From Lutimaribacter_A marinistellae (GTDB taxonomy: Bacteria > Pseudomonadota > Alphaproteobacteria > Rhodobacterales > Rhodobacteraceae), in the NCBI RefSeq assembly GCF_042648365.1, contig NZ_JBHRXI010000001.1, positions 434,001 through 498,000 on the forward strand: DNA of 64,000 nt. The letters run 5' to 3'. The notes under the pieces were generated by a model that made no database searches, had not been told where the DNA came from, and saw nothing but the letters and a program-made list of their open reading frames with translations. The stretch's first letter is position 1. The number at the start of each line of letters is the position of its first letter. Of this stretch, positions 8,824-16,900 are shown piece by piece. The position numbers were made by a program, and so were the translations under genes.

Positions 8824-9126
8824 CTCGTTCCCAGTCGGATCATCGAGGATCCCAAAACAGTTTCGAACCCTGTCGGCTGTGCGACGGGGTACTCCGGTTT
8901 CCCTGGCGAAATGGCTGGGGTTTTGTCTGCGCGCCCCGAACAGGTCGGGGCAGCGAGCCGTCTTTGTCTGACAAAATTAATCAGGATACGCAAGAGCGGT
9001 GAGGCTTGAAGTTGACAAAAAGAGTCGGTATCTCGGGCTCAACCGATTGCGACAAGCCACGGGCAGGGGAAACGTGCACCCGGCCAGCCAGACGCGGTCT
9101 TTTCTTTAAGACAAAAGGACCTGCCC
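8824..9126. promoter_or_regulatory. Divergent hmuR / hmuS promoter region
   Basis: These 303 bp separate the two divergent arms of the heme locus and hold no gene. The regulatory signal visible is the iron box described separately at 8963-8983. A TTGACA sequence lies at 9013-9018, but no good -10 element follows at 17 bp. The hmuS ribosome site is AAAGGA, 9 bases before GTG 9127. Confidence 0.6.
8963..8983. promoter_or_regulatory. Iron-responsive box (TGA-N9-TCA), overlapping a TTTGTC/GACAAA palindrome
   Basis: The bases 8969-8983 read TGACAAAATTAATCA, an exact TGA-N9-TCA. This is the IRO/Iron-Rhodo-box consensus described for RirA- or IscR-type iron regulators of Rhizobiales and Rhodobacterales. 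It overlaps a perfect 6-1-6 inverted repeat, TTTGTCTGACAAA, at 8963-8975. The site sits in the AT-rich centre of the divergent heme promoter, where one repressor could control both arms. The match is seen directly. Which protein binds is inference. Confidence 0.65.
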
Positions 9127-10176
9127 GTGGCCGAGACCCCGACCCCAGCCGAAATCCGTGCTGCCCGCCTCGACAATCCCAAGATGCGCGAACGCGATCT
9201 GTCCGACACCCTCGGCATCACCGAGGCACAGCTTCTCGCCGCGCATGTGGGCCATGGTGTAACTCGCATTTCCGCCGACATGGACAGGATCATGCCGGCG
9301 CTGACACGTCTGGGCGAAGTCATGGCCCTGACCCGCAACGAAAGCTGCGTGATCGAGAAGGTCGGGATCTACGACGGGTTCCGCCCCGGCCCGCACGCGG
9401 CGCTGGTCGTCAACGAAGAGATTGACCTGCGCATGTTCCCCCGTCACTGGCAACACGGGTTCGCGGTCGAAAAGACGCTCGAGGATGGCGGTATCCGTCG
9501 CTCGATCCAGGTCTTCGACGCGGCTGGAGACGCGGTGCACAAGGTGTTTCTGCGGGACAAATCGGTGCTGGAGGAATGGGACGGCATCGTCGAGGATCTG
9601 CAGATCGCGGATCAATCCGATATGCTTGACGTCACCGCGCGCATCCCGGTCGAAGCGGCCAAGGGGCACGCGGACATGGCCGACCGCCTCCGCGCGGAAT
9701 GGGATCAGATCACCGATACCCACCAATTCCTGCAAATGGTCCGCAAGCTCAAGATCAACCGCCTCGGAGCGTATCGCATTGCCGGCGCCCCTTACGTGCG
9801 CGCGCTGGCCCCCACTGCGGTGTCCGACCTGCTGAACCGCGCGGCAGAGAGCGCGCTGCCGATCATGGTCTTTGTCGGCAACATGGGGTGCATCGAAATC
9901 CACACCGGCCCTATCGAAACGCTGAAACCCATGGGGCCATGGCTGAACGTTCTCGACCCCGGCTTCAACCTGCATCTGCGGGCCGACCACATCGCCGAGG
10001 TCTGGCAAGTGACCAAGGCAACGCGGCGCGGCGATGCCATTTCGGTCGAAGCGTTCGACAACAAGGGTGGCCTGATCCTGCAAATCTTCGGCGTTCTCGC
10101 CGACCCGGATGCCGCTGACCGGTGGAACCAGACGGTTGCAGGGCTAGAGGGTCTGGCACAGGAAGTCCCGGCATGA
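9127..10176 (+). CDS. hmuS: Heme transport/degradation factor HmuS
   Basis: The 349-residue cytosolic protein of the HemS/HmuS/ChuX-like family has two homologous halves, each with an N-terminal helical part and a beta sheet (first half VIEKVGIYDGF, IDLRMFPRHWQHGF, IQVFDAAGDAVHKVFL; second half MVFVGNMGCIEIHTGPI, FNLHLRADHIAEVW). HmuS takes heme delivered by the ABC transporter and, in related bacteria, helps release iron. The start is GTG 9127, after an AAAGGA ribosome site. It is the first gene of hmuSTUV, and its stop overlaps the hmuT start (ATGA). Confidence 0.9.
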   Translation: MAETPTPAEIRAARLDNPKMRERDLSDTLGITEAQLLAAHVGHGVTRISADMDRIMPALTRLGEVMALTRNESCVIEKVGIYDGFRPGPHAALVVNEEIDLRMFPRHWQHGFAVEKTLEDGGIRRSIQVFDAAGDAVHKVFLRDKSVLEEWDGIVEDLQIADQSDMLDVTARIPVEAAKGHADMADRLRAEWDQITDTHQFLQMVRKLKINRLGAYRIAGAPYVRALAPTAVSDLLNRAAESALPIMVFVGNMGCIEIHTGPIETLKPMGPWLNVLDPGFNLHLRADHIAEVWQVTKATRRGDAISVEAFDNKGGLILQIFGVLADPDAADRWNQTVAGLEGLAQEVPA

Positions 10177-11036
10177 AAAGGGTGAGCCTTTTGGGCGGGC
10201 TTCAAATCGCGCTGACCAGCCTTCTTGCGATCGTAGCTCTGACCGCGACGCTGCGCGCCGAACCGGCGCAGCGCATCGTATCGGTCGGCGGATCGGTGAC
10301 CGAGATTGTCTATGCTCTAGGTCAGGAGCATCGCCTGGTGGCGCGGGATACCACGTCGAACCACCCCGAAGCCGTGACTGCCCTGCCCGACGTGGGCTAT
10401 ATTCGCCGCCTTTCGCCCGAGGGGCTGCTATCGGTGGACCCCGACATGATCCTGGCCGAAGAGGGCGCCGGCCCGCCCGAAGCGCTGGAGCTTTTGAGCG
10501 AGTCGCAAATCCCGGTCGTCACCATCCCGACAGGGTTTGACCGGGCCGCCGTGCTTGCCAAGATCGAAGCCGTGGCGTCAGTCTTGGATGTACCCGAAGA
10601 AGGGGCCGCGCTGGCCGCCCGGGTCGGCGCCGAAATCGATCGTGCCGCGGCGCGAGAGCTGTCTCGCAAAAAAGTCCTCTTTGTCCTGTCCATGCAGGGC
10701 GGGCGCATCATGGCCGGCGGGCAGAACACCGCTGCCGAGGGGATCATCAGCCTGTCGGGTGCCGAAAATGCGGCGCAAGGCTTCGAGGGCTACAAGCTCC
10801 TGACCGACGAGGCCGTTCTGACTGCCGCGCCGGATGTCATCCTCGTGATGAACAGCCGCGGTGATCGCCATCTCAGCGACGAGGCTCTGCTGTCGCATCC
10901 CGGTCTTGCCGCCACACCGGCCGGGCAGACCGGGGCAATCCTGCGCATGGACGGAATGTTGCTTCTCGGGTTCTCCGTGCGCACCGGGCAAGCCGTGACC
11001 GAACTGGCGAACGGGCTGGAGCGGGTTGGAAGTTGA
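10173..11036 (+). CDS. hmuT: Periplasmic heme-binding protein HmuT
   Basis: ATG 10173 overlaps the hmuS stop by four bases and gives 287 residues with a clear signal peptide (KRVSLLGGLQIALTSLLAIVALTATLRA, cut before EPAQRI). The mature part is a class III (BtuF-like) solute-binding protein: RIVSVGGSVTEIVYALG, LPDVGYIRRLSPEGLLSVDPDMIL, then a long linking helix and a second lobe (VLFVLSMQGGRIMAGG, GAENAAQGFEGYKLL). It receives heme from the outer-membrane receptor and hands it to HmuUV. The context hmuS-T-U-V makes heme, rather than cobalamin or siderophore, the likely ligand. Confidence 0.9.
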   Translation: MKRVSLLGGLQIALTSLLAIVALTATLRAEPAQRIVSVGGSVTEIVYALGQEHRLVARDTTSNHPEAVTALPDVGYIRRLSPEGLLSVDPDMILAEEGAGPPEALELLSESQIPVVTIPTGFDRAAVLAKIEAVASVLDVPEEGAALAARVGAEIDRAAARELSRKKVLFVLSMQGGRIMAGGQNTAAEGIISLSGAENAAQGFEGYKLLTDEAVLTAAPDVILVMNSRGDRHLSDEALLSHPGLAATPAGQTGAILRMDGMLLLGFSVRTGQAVTELANGLERVGS

Positions 11037-12106
11037 TACGGGTGAGTACCACCGTGGAAGCCATGACCGGCCCGGTTGCCGGGGACCGTAGCCACAAGGC
11101 CAGGCGGCTCACGCTTGTATTGCTGGCCCTCTTGGCCGCGGCCGGTATCGCGGGACTGGCCATCGGGGCGGCAGGCACCTCGCTCTGGTCGGCGCTCGGC
11201 GACCTGCTGAACGGGCGCGAGATGTCGCTGCGCGACCGCGTGGTCCTGTGGGATATCCGCGCCCCGCGTGTTCTGATGGGCATGTTGGTCGGCGCTGCCC
11301 TGGCCGTGTCCGGTGCGGTACTGCAAGGGCTGTTCCGCAATCCGCTGGCAGATCCCGGAATCGTCGGCGTCAGTGCCGGCGCAAGCCTCGGGGCCGTCAG
11401 TGCGATCGTGCTGGGCGGCATGCTGCCTTTCGCGGCGGCGTTGGGCAACTGGCTGGTACCGCTTGCCGCCTTTGCCGGGTCATGGATCGCAACCATGGTG
11501 CTTTATCGTATCGCGACCCGGGCGGGCCGTACGTCGGTCGCCACCATGCTTCTGGCGGGCATCGCGCTGACCGCTCTGACGATGGCGCTGACGGGAATGA
11601 TCGTCTACATCGCCGACGACGCCCAGCTTCGCGATTTCACCTTCTGGAACATGGGCTCTCTTGCAGGAGCAACCTGGAGCAAGCTTGCCGCTGCCCCACT
11701 GATCTTGCTGCCGCTCCTTGCTGCGCCGGCCCTGGCGCATGGTCTCAACGGGCTGGCCCTGGGCGAAGCTGCCGCCGGGCATATCGGTATCCCAGTGCAG
11801 CGCCTGAAATCCGCTGCGATCCTGACCGTGGCTGCCGCGACCGGCGCGGCGGTGGCTGCAAGCGGTGGCATCGGCTTCGTGGGTATCGTGGTGCCGCATC
11901 TGCTGCGGCTGACCTCGGGCCCCGATCATCGCTGCCTCCTGCTCAATTCGGCCTTGCTGGGCGCGGCCCTGCTTCTGTTGGCCGATTTGGTCAGCCGGAC
12001 CATCATTGCACCGGCGGAATTACCGATCGGCATCATCACCGCCGTGATCGGCGGACCCTTCTTTCTGTTCATCCTGCTGCGCCAGCGCAGCCTCCTGGAC
12101 CTGTAA
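11033..12106 (+). CDS. hmuU: Heme ABC transporter permease HmuU
   Basis: This is an FecCD/BtuC-family permease with about ten membrane segments. The family signatures include RDRVVLWDIRAPRVLMGMLVG, the GAVLQGLFRNPLADPGIVGVSAGA cytosolic region, and FVGIVVPHLLRL near the C-terminus. The frame opens at TTG 11033, overlapping the hmuT stop. GTG 11042 or 11054 and ATG 11063 are also possible, because the first ~20 residues are not part of the conserved fold. It pairs with the HmuV ATPase four bases downstream. Confidence 0.9.
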   Translation: MIRVSTTVEAMTGPVAGDRSHKARRLTLVLLALLAAAGIAGLAIGAAGTSLWSALGDLLNGREMSLRDRVVLWDIRAPRVLMGMLVGAALAVSGAVLQGLFRNPLADPGIVGVSAGASLGAVSAIVLGGMLPFAAALGNWLVPLAAFAGSWIATMVLYRIATRAGRTSVATMLLAGIALTALTMALTGMIVYIADDAQLRDFTFWNMGSLAGATWSKLAAAPLILLPLLAAPALAHGLNGLALGEAAAGHIGIPVQRLKSAAILTVAAATGAAVAASGGIGFVGIVVPHLLRLTSGPDHRCLLLNSALLGAALLLLADLVSRTIIAPAELPIGIITAVIGGPFFLFILLRQRSLLDL

Positions 12107-12110
12107 TCCC

Positions 12111-12929
12111 ATGCTGATCGCCAGTGCCGTGACCGTCAGAAACCGCAGCCAGACCCTCCTCGATGCAGTCGACTTTACCGCAGCGCCGGGACAGGTGACG
12201 GCGATCATCGGACCGTCAGGCGCTGGCAAGACCACCTTGCTCGCGGCGCTGACAGGCGATCACGGGCACAACGGTCGGGTCACTTTGAACGGACTCGACG
12301 TGGCTGATGCCCCCCGCCCCGCTCTGGCACAGATGCGCGCGGTCCTGGCTCAGTCCACGCCTCTGGCCTTTCCTTTTACCGTGCTCGAAGTGGTACGGCT
12401 GGGTCTGGTGAACACGCCGGGCCAGGACACCATCGCCCGACAGGCCCTGGCCCGGGTCGGACTTGCCGGCTTTGAGCCGCGCTACTATCAGGAGCTTTCA
12501 GGCGGCGAACAGCAGCGGGTGCAGTTGGCACGCGTTCTGTCCCAGGTCTGGAACCCGGTCTCCGATGCCGGAGCGCCGCGCTGGCTGTTTCTGGATGAGC
12601 CGGTCTCCAGCCTCGATATCGGCCACCAGATCCAGGTCATCGGACTGGTTCGCGATTTCGCCCGGCAGGGCGGTGGTGTGGTTCTAGTCATGCATGACCT
12701 GAACCTTACCACGATGTGTGCCGACAGCGTGGCCCTGCTGAAATCAGGCCAGATGCTGCTTCAGGATACGCCGGAGACAGTCTTCAATAACCGCCATTTG
12801 GGCCATGCCTATGATTGCGTGATGGAGGTTGGACAGGTGCCAGACAAGGGAACGTTCGTGCTGCCACAGATGGTGGTGCGGGCCACTGTCAAACAAGCCG
12901 CGCTTGATGCGGGAACGGCGGTTTCATAG
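12111..12929 (+). CDS. hmuV: Heme ABC transporter ATP-binding protein HmuV
   Basis: The 272-residue ABC ATPase has Walker A GPSGAGKTT (about residue 33), signature LSGGEQQRVQLARVL, Walker B RWLFLDEPVSSLD, and the switch His in VMHDLNLT. It belongs to the FepC/BtuD/HmuV class that powers heme, siderophore and B12 importers. It is the last gene of hmuSTUV. No clear terminator is visible in the 266 bp that separate its end from the convergent cyclase gene. Confidence 0.92.
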   Translation: MLIASAVTVRNRSQTLLDAVDFTAAPGQVTAIIGPSGAGKTTLLAALTGDHGHNGRVTLNGLDVADAPRPALAQMRAVLAQSTPLAFPFTVLEVVRLGLVNTPGQDTIARQALARVGLAGFEPRYYQELSGGEQQRVQLARVLSQVWNPVSDAGAPRWLFLDEPVSSLDIGHQIQVIGLVRDFARQGGGVVLVMHDLNLTTMCADSVALLKSGQMLLQDTPETVFNNRHLGHAYDCVMEVGQVPDKGTFVLPQMVVRATVKQAALDAGTAVS

Positions 12930-13195
12930 GCGGTAACACGTCTATGATTCCTAGCGATTTGCTCGACGGGCGGATTGCTGATCTTTGACACCGTGACAGT
13001 TCGACCGCCCGATAAGGATGGAAACCGACAAGTAAACCGGACCAATCAGATCGGGCCAAGCAGACCCTTTGGGCTCGGAGCTCCACGATTCCTCTTCGAA
13101 ATGGCCGCCCCCGCTCCTCGGCAGCCACCTGATAAAACTGGTCAGGCGACCGATACGAGCCCTAGACGGTCATCAAGACAAGAATTGTTTTCAGG
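12930..13195. other. Convergent intergenic region, nothing recognised
   Basis: These 266 bp lie between the ends of hmuV and of the cyclase gene. No long open frame, tRNA, or strong hairpin followed by T residues was found. Composition drops in GC across this stretch, marking the start of the lower-GC patch that runs to about 15.8 kb. Confidence 0.4.
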
Positions 13196-14923
13196 CTATG
13201 CGAGTAGTCCAACGGTAAGCAGATCTTCTGATGAGTCCCTTAAATGCGCGAACTTCCCAGCGTGTGTCAGAAACCGAGCAATTCGAAACTCGGGGTGTCG
13301 CGCGATAAGCGCCGAAGATTCGTTCCGAGCGTCTTCCAGTCGGCCCATACGTTTCAACGCCAAAGTCTTCAAAACCCGCAAGCCCATAATGCTCGAGTTC
13401 CTCCGCAGCCCCCTATCTGCGCTGTCCAACGCTTCTGAATTTTGACCAAGCGCAATATGTGCGTTGGCAAGTGCAAGATAGATACGAAAAATCAGAGGAT
13501 CCTTTGGGTTAAGTCTCAAGGCGACTTCTCCAAACCTGACGCCGAGCTCGGGATCGCCAAAAAACGTTTCAAGATAACTCCTTGATACCCACGCCCACGC
13601 GAAACTGGGACAAGCATCAACTGCGTTTGCCAGCAGCGTCATTCCCCGTTCTACATCATGAGAGTGAAAAGCTATCGAATAGCCGGCATAAGCCTGCGCT
13701 TCAATGTCACAGTTTGGGCTCTCCAGTGCCTCTTGGCTGAGAGCAATACCTTTTTCGATGATTGAATCTTCGTCTTCAGATGTCTGCCAAGCCACTTTCA
13801 AAGTTGAACACCATGACAAAACAGCCTTCGCGCTCGCATAGTCAGGATAGGCTTCAACCGCTTTCTCAAGGAAACGCTCTGCGTCCGAAATTCTTGCTGA
13901 GTTTAGCAGTCCTAGCGCATTCAGGTAGAGATCGTACGCAGTCAGGTCAGTAGGCCGCTTGCGTGTCGATTTTTGAATCTCAACGGCTTGAATTTGCGGA
14001 GCTATAGCTTTCGCTAGCTCGCCAACAATCCGGTCCTGCAACTCGAAAACATCGTCCAGAACACTGTCATACCGTTCCGCCCAAATCTGATGCCCATCCT
14101 GTGCTTCGACCAGCTGCACTGATATTCTTACCCTGTCCCCCGATCTGCGGAGGCTTCCTTCGACAACATAACGCACTCCGAGTTCGGCGCCTATTCGGCG
14201 CGTGTCCGCGGTAAGCCCCTTGTAGGTAAAAGCCGAGTTGCGAGCGATGACAAATAGCCATGGCACGCCGGACAGTACAGTGGTCAGATCCTCCGTAAGT
14301 CCATCAGCCAAATACTCGTCTTCAAGATCACTACCCAGCGTTTGCATCGGCAACACGGCGATCGAAGGCTTTTCAGGCAGATCAGGTAATGGCTGAACCG
14401 GTTCGGGCTCATCACCGACTGAAAGCTGGAAGACATGAACGGGCTTCTCGATGTTCTTCAGTTTCACTGGGCCCAAATCTTTGAAGCCCAACTGCAGCCG
14501 TCGATCCACATCCTCGTAAACCTTCGACGAAATCGTCACAGTGCCTGGAGCAGCAATACTCTCCAAGCGTGACGCAATGTTTACGCCATCGCCGAAAATG
14601 TCCCCGTCATCCTCGAGTATGTCTCCAGCGTGGACACCCATTCTGAAAACAGCTCGGTCGGGGGATGCGAGAGATTGATTTCGGTCTGACGCGACCTTCT
14701 GAAGAACATCTGCGCAGGCCACGGCGTCCACGACCGAGGAAAATTCGGCGAGAAAGCCGTCGCCCAAAGTCTTCACTATGCGTCCATGATGGAGGGCGAC
14801 AGGTGTCTCAAAGGCACTTAGGTGGCCTCTGACTGTTCGGATGGTCCCCAACTCGTCGCGCTGGGCCATAGCACTAAAGTCCGCGACGTCCGCCGCGAGA
14901 ATGGCTGCCAATCTTCGTTTCAA
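13196..14923 (-). CDS. Class III adenylate/guanylate cyclase with FlgO/TolB-like and TPR domains
   Basis: The N-terminal catalytic domain (residues 1-165) starts KRRLAAILAADVADFS and contains GDGFLAEF and GDGVNIASRLE, the regions that carry metal and base contacts in class III cyclases. A TolB/FlgO-like module follows (SIAVLPMQTLG, ADGLTEDLTTVL, GVRYVVEGSLRRSGDRVRISVQL), then about five TPR-like repeats to the C-terminus. The enzyme would make cAMP (or cGMP) in response to unknown input. I chose TTG 14923, four bases after GGAGGAG, because the family normally begins exactly there. GTG 15034 would add 37 unrelated residues. Codon use is noticeably less GC-rich than in neighbours, suggesting later acquisition. 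Confidence 0.85.
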   Translation of the reverse strand: MKRRLAAILAADVADFSAMAQRDELGTIRTVRGHLSAFETPVALHHGRIVKTLGDGFLAEFSSVVDAVACADVLQKVASDRNQSLASPDRAVFRMGVHAGDILEDDGDIFGDGVNIASRLESIAAPGTVTISSKVYEDVDRRLQLGFKDLGPVKLKNIEKPVHVFQLSVGDEPEPVQPLPDLPEKPSIAVLPMQTLGSDLEDEYLADGLTEDLTTVLSGVPWLFVIARNSAFTYKGLTADTRRIGAELGVRYVVEGSLRRSGDRVRISVQLVEAQDGHQIWAERYDSVLDDVFELQDRIVGELAKAIAPQIQAVEIQKSTRKRPTDLTAYDLYLNALGLLNSARISDAERFLEKAVEAYPDYASAKAVLSWCSTLKVAWQTSEDEDSIIEKGIALSQEALESPNCDIEAQAYAGYSIAFHSHDVERGMTLLANAVDACPSFAWAWVSRSYLETFFGDPELGVRFGEVALRLNPKDPLIFRIYLALANAHIALGQNSEALDSADRGLRRNSSIMGLRVLKTLALKRMGRLEDARNESSALIARHPEFRIARFLTHAGKFAHLRDSSEDLLTVGLLA

Positions 14924-15037
14924 GAGCTCCTCCAACCGCGGACCGCAAGTAGACAAGAAGATCGAAAAATTGGCAAAGCCAATTTTCAAGTTCCTGCAGT
15001 ACGAAGCTGACAGACCGCTCTGGCCGCATCTCACATG

Positions 15038-15454
15038 CTAGACAAACGGATCAAACGATCGCTTTTTCGGTGCTGGATCCACTTTCATAAGAGGTAGCGC
15101 ATGTACTGGATGAAACGAAAAGCGACACTCGGCGTGGATCCATCGGGTGGCGTCATGATACAGTGACGGTATCCTTTGAAAATCGCTGCTAACGGGTCGG
15201 CGCGCAGTCCCATCAAGGTGCGTACCCCGGCCTCCTATGTTAAGGAACGCTGCGCATTCCAGCACATCGAAACGAGGGGCTGCCCTGTCTTTGTTTGTTT
15301 GATTGCGATCGACCGGCGTGCCACCGGGGGACAGTGCAAACACACTCAATGCCCGATCGACCAATGCTGGCACAACGGACTGCCAAGCCTCGGTATGCAA
15401 GGCCTCAGCCTGTGTGAACCTGGGTAGATCCGGCTTTATCGAAATGTGACTCAT
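15038..15454 (-). CDS. Hypothetical protein, doubtful
   Basis: This 138-codon frame has no recognisable domain, no ribosome-binding sequence before ATG 15454, and weak third-position GC bias compared with real genes around it. It could be a small gene of the low-GC patch, upstream of the cyclase, or a chance frame. I list it because nothing else occupies the 0.86 kb between the cyclase and the tRNA. Confidence 0.2.
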   Translation of the reverse strand: MSHISIKPDLPRFTQAEALHTEAWQSVVPALVDRALSVFALSPGGTPVDRNQTNKDRAAPRFDVLECAAFLNIGGRGTHLDGTARRPVSSDFQRIPSLYHDATRWIHAECRFSFHPVHALPLMKVDPAPKKRSFDPFV

Positions 15455-15787
15455 GAAATGACGAGGTTGAAACCCCGTCTGACAGCACTTGGAACCACAC
15501 TTCGAACACTTCAGGCAGATTTGGCTTGATTAACCAAGATGGAGATTCTGTGGCTAAGTGATGGCAATCCCACGACAGTCTGATTTCAACCGTACGCCGC
15601 GCGCAGGCTCACGCGCTGGCAATCCGCGCACGCGCTGGTATGTGGCAGGTCGACGAATGCGACACAGTTTAAGTGCCGAAGAACAAGAACCCATAAAGGC
15701 CACGCGTCTTGGTTACAAATCCTGTGACAAGGCACGACCGCCAGATATCCTGCCTACTCCTACGCACCTGAGTTGTCTCGGGTGAAG
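15455..15787. other. Intergenic region before tRNA-Lys, nothing recognised
   Basis: This stretch of 333 bp has no supported gene. An imperfect hairpin (arms GACGAGGTT at 15460-15468 and AACCCCGTC at 15471-15479, one mismatch) is the only structure noted. No integrase gene and no second copy of the tRNA 3' end was seen here. Confidence 0.4.
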
Positions 15788-15863
15788 TGGTGAGCCGTGC
15801 AGGATTCGAACCTGCGACCCACTGATTAAAAGTCAGTTGCTCTACCAACTGAGCTAACGGCCC
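15788..15863 (-). tRNA. tRNA-Lys (anticodon UUU)
   Basis: The minus strand folds into a full cloverleaf of 76 nt. The acceptor is GGGCCGT with ACGGCTC (one G-U pair), and the D arm is GCTC/GAGC. The anticodon stem ACTGA/TCAGT carries the loop CTTTTAA, so the anticodon is UUU. The T arm is GCAGG-TTCGAAT-CCTGC and the CCA end is encoded. Its 3' end faces the lower-GC cyclase region. Confidence 0.97.
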
Positions 15864-16057
15864 ACTTCGGCGGATTTTCTTTCCGCGTTGCGCTGTTGAT
15901 GTCATTTTCCCTACTGGGTGCAAACGACACTTTCCAACGCCGGGGACACTGTATCGCGTCCCGATAGGCGCCGCTTCTATGGGGAGCGCGGGGGAGCGTC
16001 AACCCCTCTTTTCACGTTTTTCACGGTGGGCTGGATTCGTGTGAATGCCGCGTTTAT

Positions 16058-16900
16058 ATGCGCGCCATGGAACAGATCGCAGATACCGGGCTGCCCTTCA
16101 GAAAAATGCATGGGCTTGGCAACGATTTCGTCATTCTGGACGCGCGCGCGTCGGGAATCGAAGTCACGAAAGCGCTTGTCTGCGCCCTTGCCGACCGGCA
16201 TCGCGGCGTAGGATTCGACCAGTTGGCGCTGATATCCACGGGCGAAGGCGATGCGCATCTGTCTTTCTTCAACGCCGACGGCTCTTCCTCGGCCGCTTGC
16301 GGGAATGCCACACGCTGCATCGCGCGCCTGCTGATGGACGAAACCGGTGCGAAGAATATTCGCCTTTCGACCGATCGCGGACAGTTGGTTGCGCAGGACG
16401 CCGGCGATGGACTGGTGTCGGTAAACATGGGCCATCCCCAGCTGACCTGGCAGGACATTCCGCTCGCCGAAGAGGTGGACACGCTAGAATTGCCAATCGA
16501 GGGAGCACCGGTCGCAACGGGCATGGGCAACCCCCATTGCACCTTTTTCGTCGAAGACGCCGAGGCGATTCCGCTCGAAGAATTCGGCAGCAGGTACGAG
16601 ACACACCCGCTTTATCCGAAGCGGACGAATGTCCAGATCGCGCAGGTCACCGGGCCCGACAGGATTCGGATGCGGGTTTGGGAACGGGGCGTTGGCATTA
16701 CACTTGCCTCTGGCTCTTCTTCTTGCGCAGCCGCGGTCGCGGCAGTGCGTCGCGGCCTAACCGGGCGGTCGGTACGCATCGACCTCGACGGTGGCACATT
16801 GCATGTCGACTGGTGTGATGATGGTGTCTGGATGACAGGGCCGACCGCGCACGTGTTTGACGGTGTACTCACCCGCGAATTCCTCGAGTCGCTGACATGA
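16058..16900 (+). CDS. dapF: Diaminopimelate epimerase
   Basis: This 280-residue cytosolic enzyme converts LL- to meso-diaminopimelate for lysine and peptidoglycan synthesis. Family signatures are KMHGLGNDFVILDAR at the N-terminus and both catalytic cysteines: one in SSAACGNATRC (first lobe) and one in GSSSCAAAVAAVRRG (second lobe). ATG 16058 and ATG 16067 are both possible starts, since no ribosome site decides between them. The stop overlaps the mtaB start (ATGA), so the two are translated as a pair. Confidence 0.95.
   Translation: MRAMEQIADTGLPFRKMHGLGNDFVILDARASGIEVTKALVCALADRHRGVGFDQLALISTGEGDAHLSFFNADGSSSAACGNATRCIARLLMDETGAKNIRLSTDRGQLVAQDAGDGLVSVNMGHPQLTWQDIPLAEEVDTLELPIEGAPVATGMGNPHCTFFVEDAEAIPLEEFGSRYETHPLYPKRTNVQIAQVTGPDRIRMRVWERGVGITLASGSSSCAAAVAAVRRGLTGRSVRIDLDGGTLHVDWCDDGVWMTGPTAHVFDGVLTREFLESLT

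Noticed and set aside
9013..9040. TTGACA as a sigma-70 promoter for hmuS
   Set aside because: No acceptable -10 hexamer at 16-18 bp, so only the iron box is reported.
15558..15785. A 75-codon plus-strand frame next to the tRNA
   Set aside because: No ribosome site, no GC bias in third positions, and it ends against the tRNA. Taken as chance.
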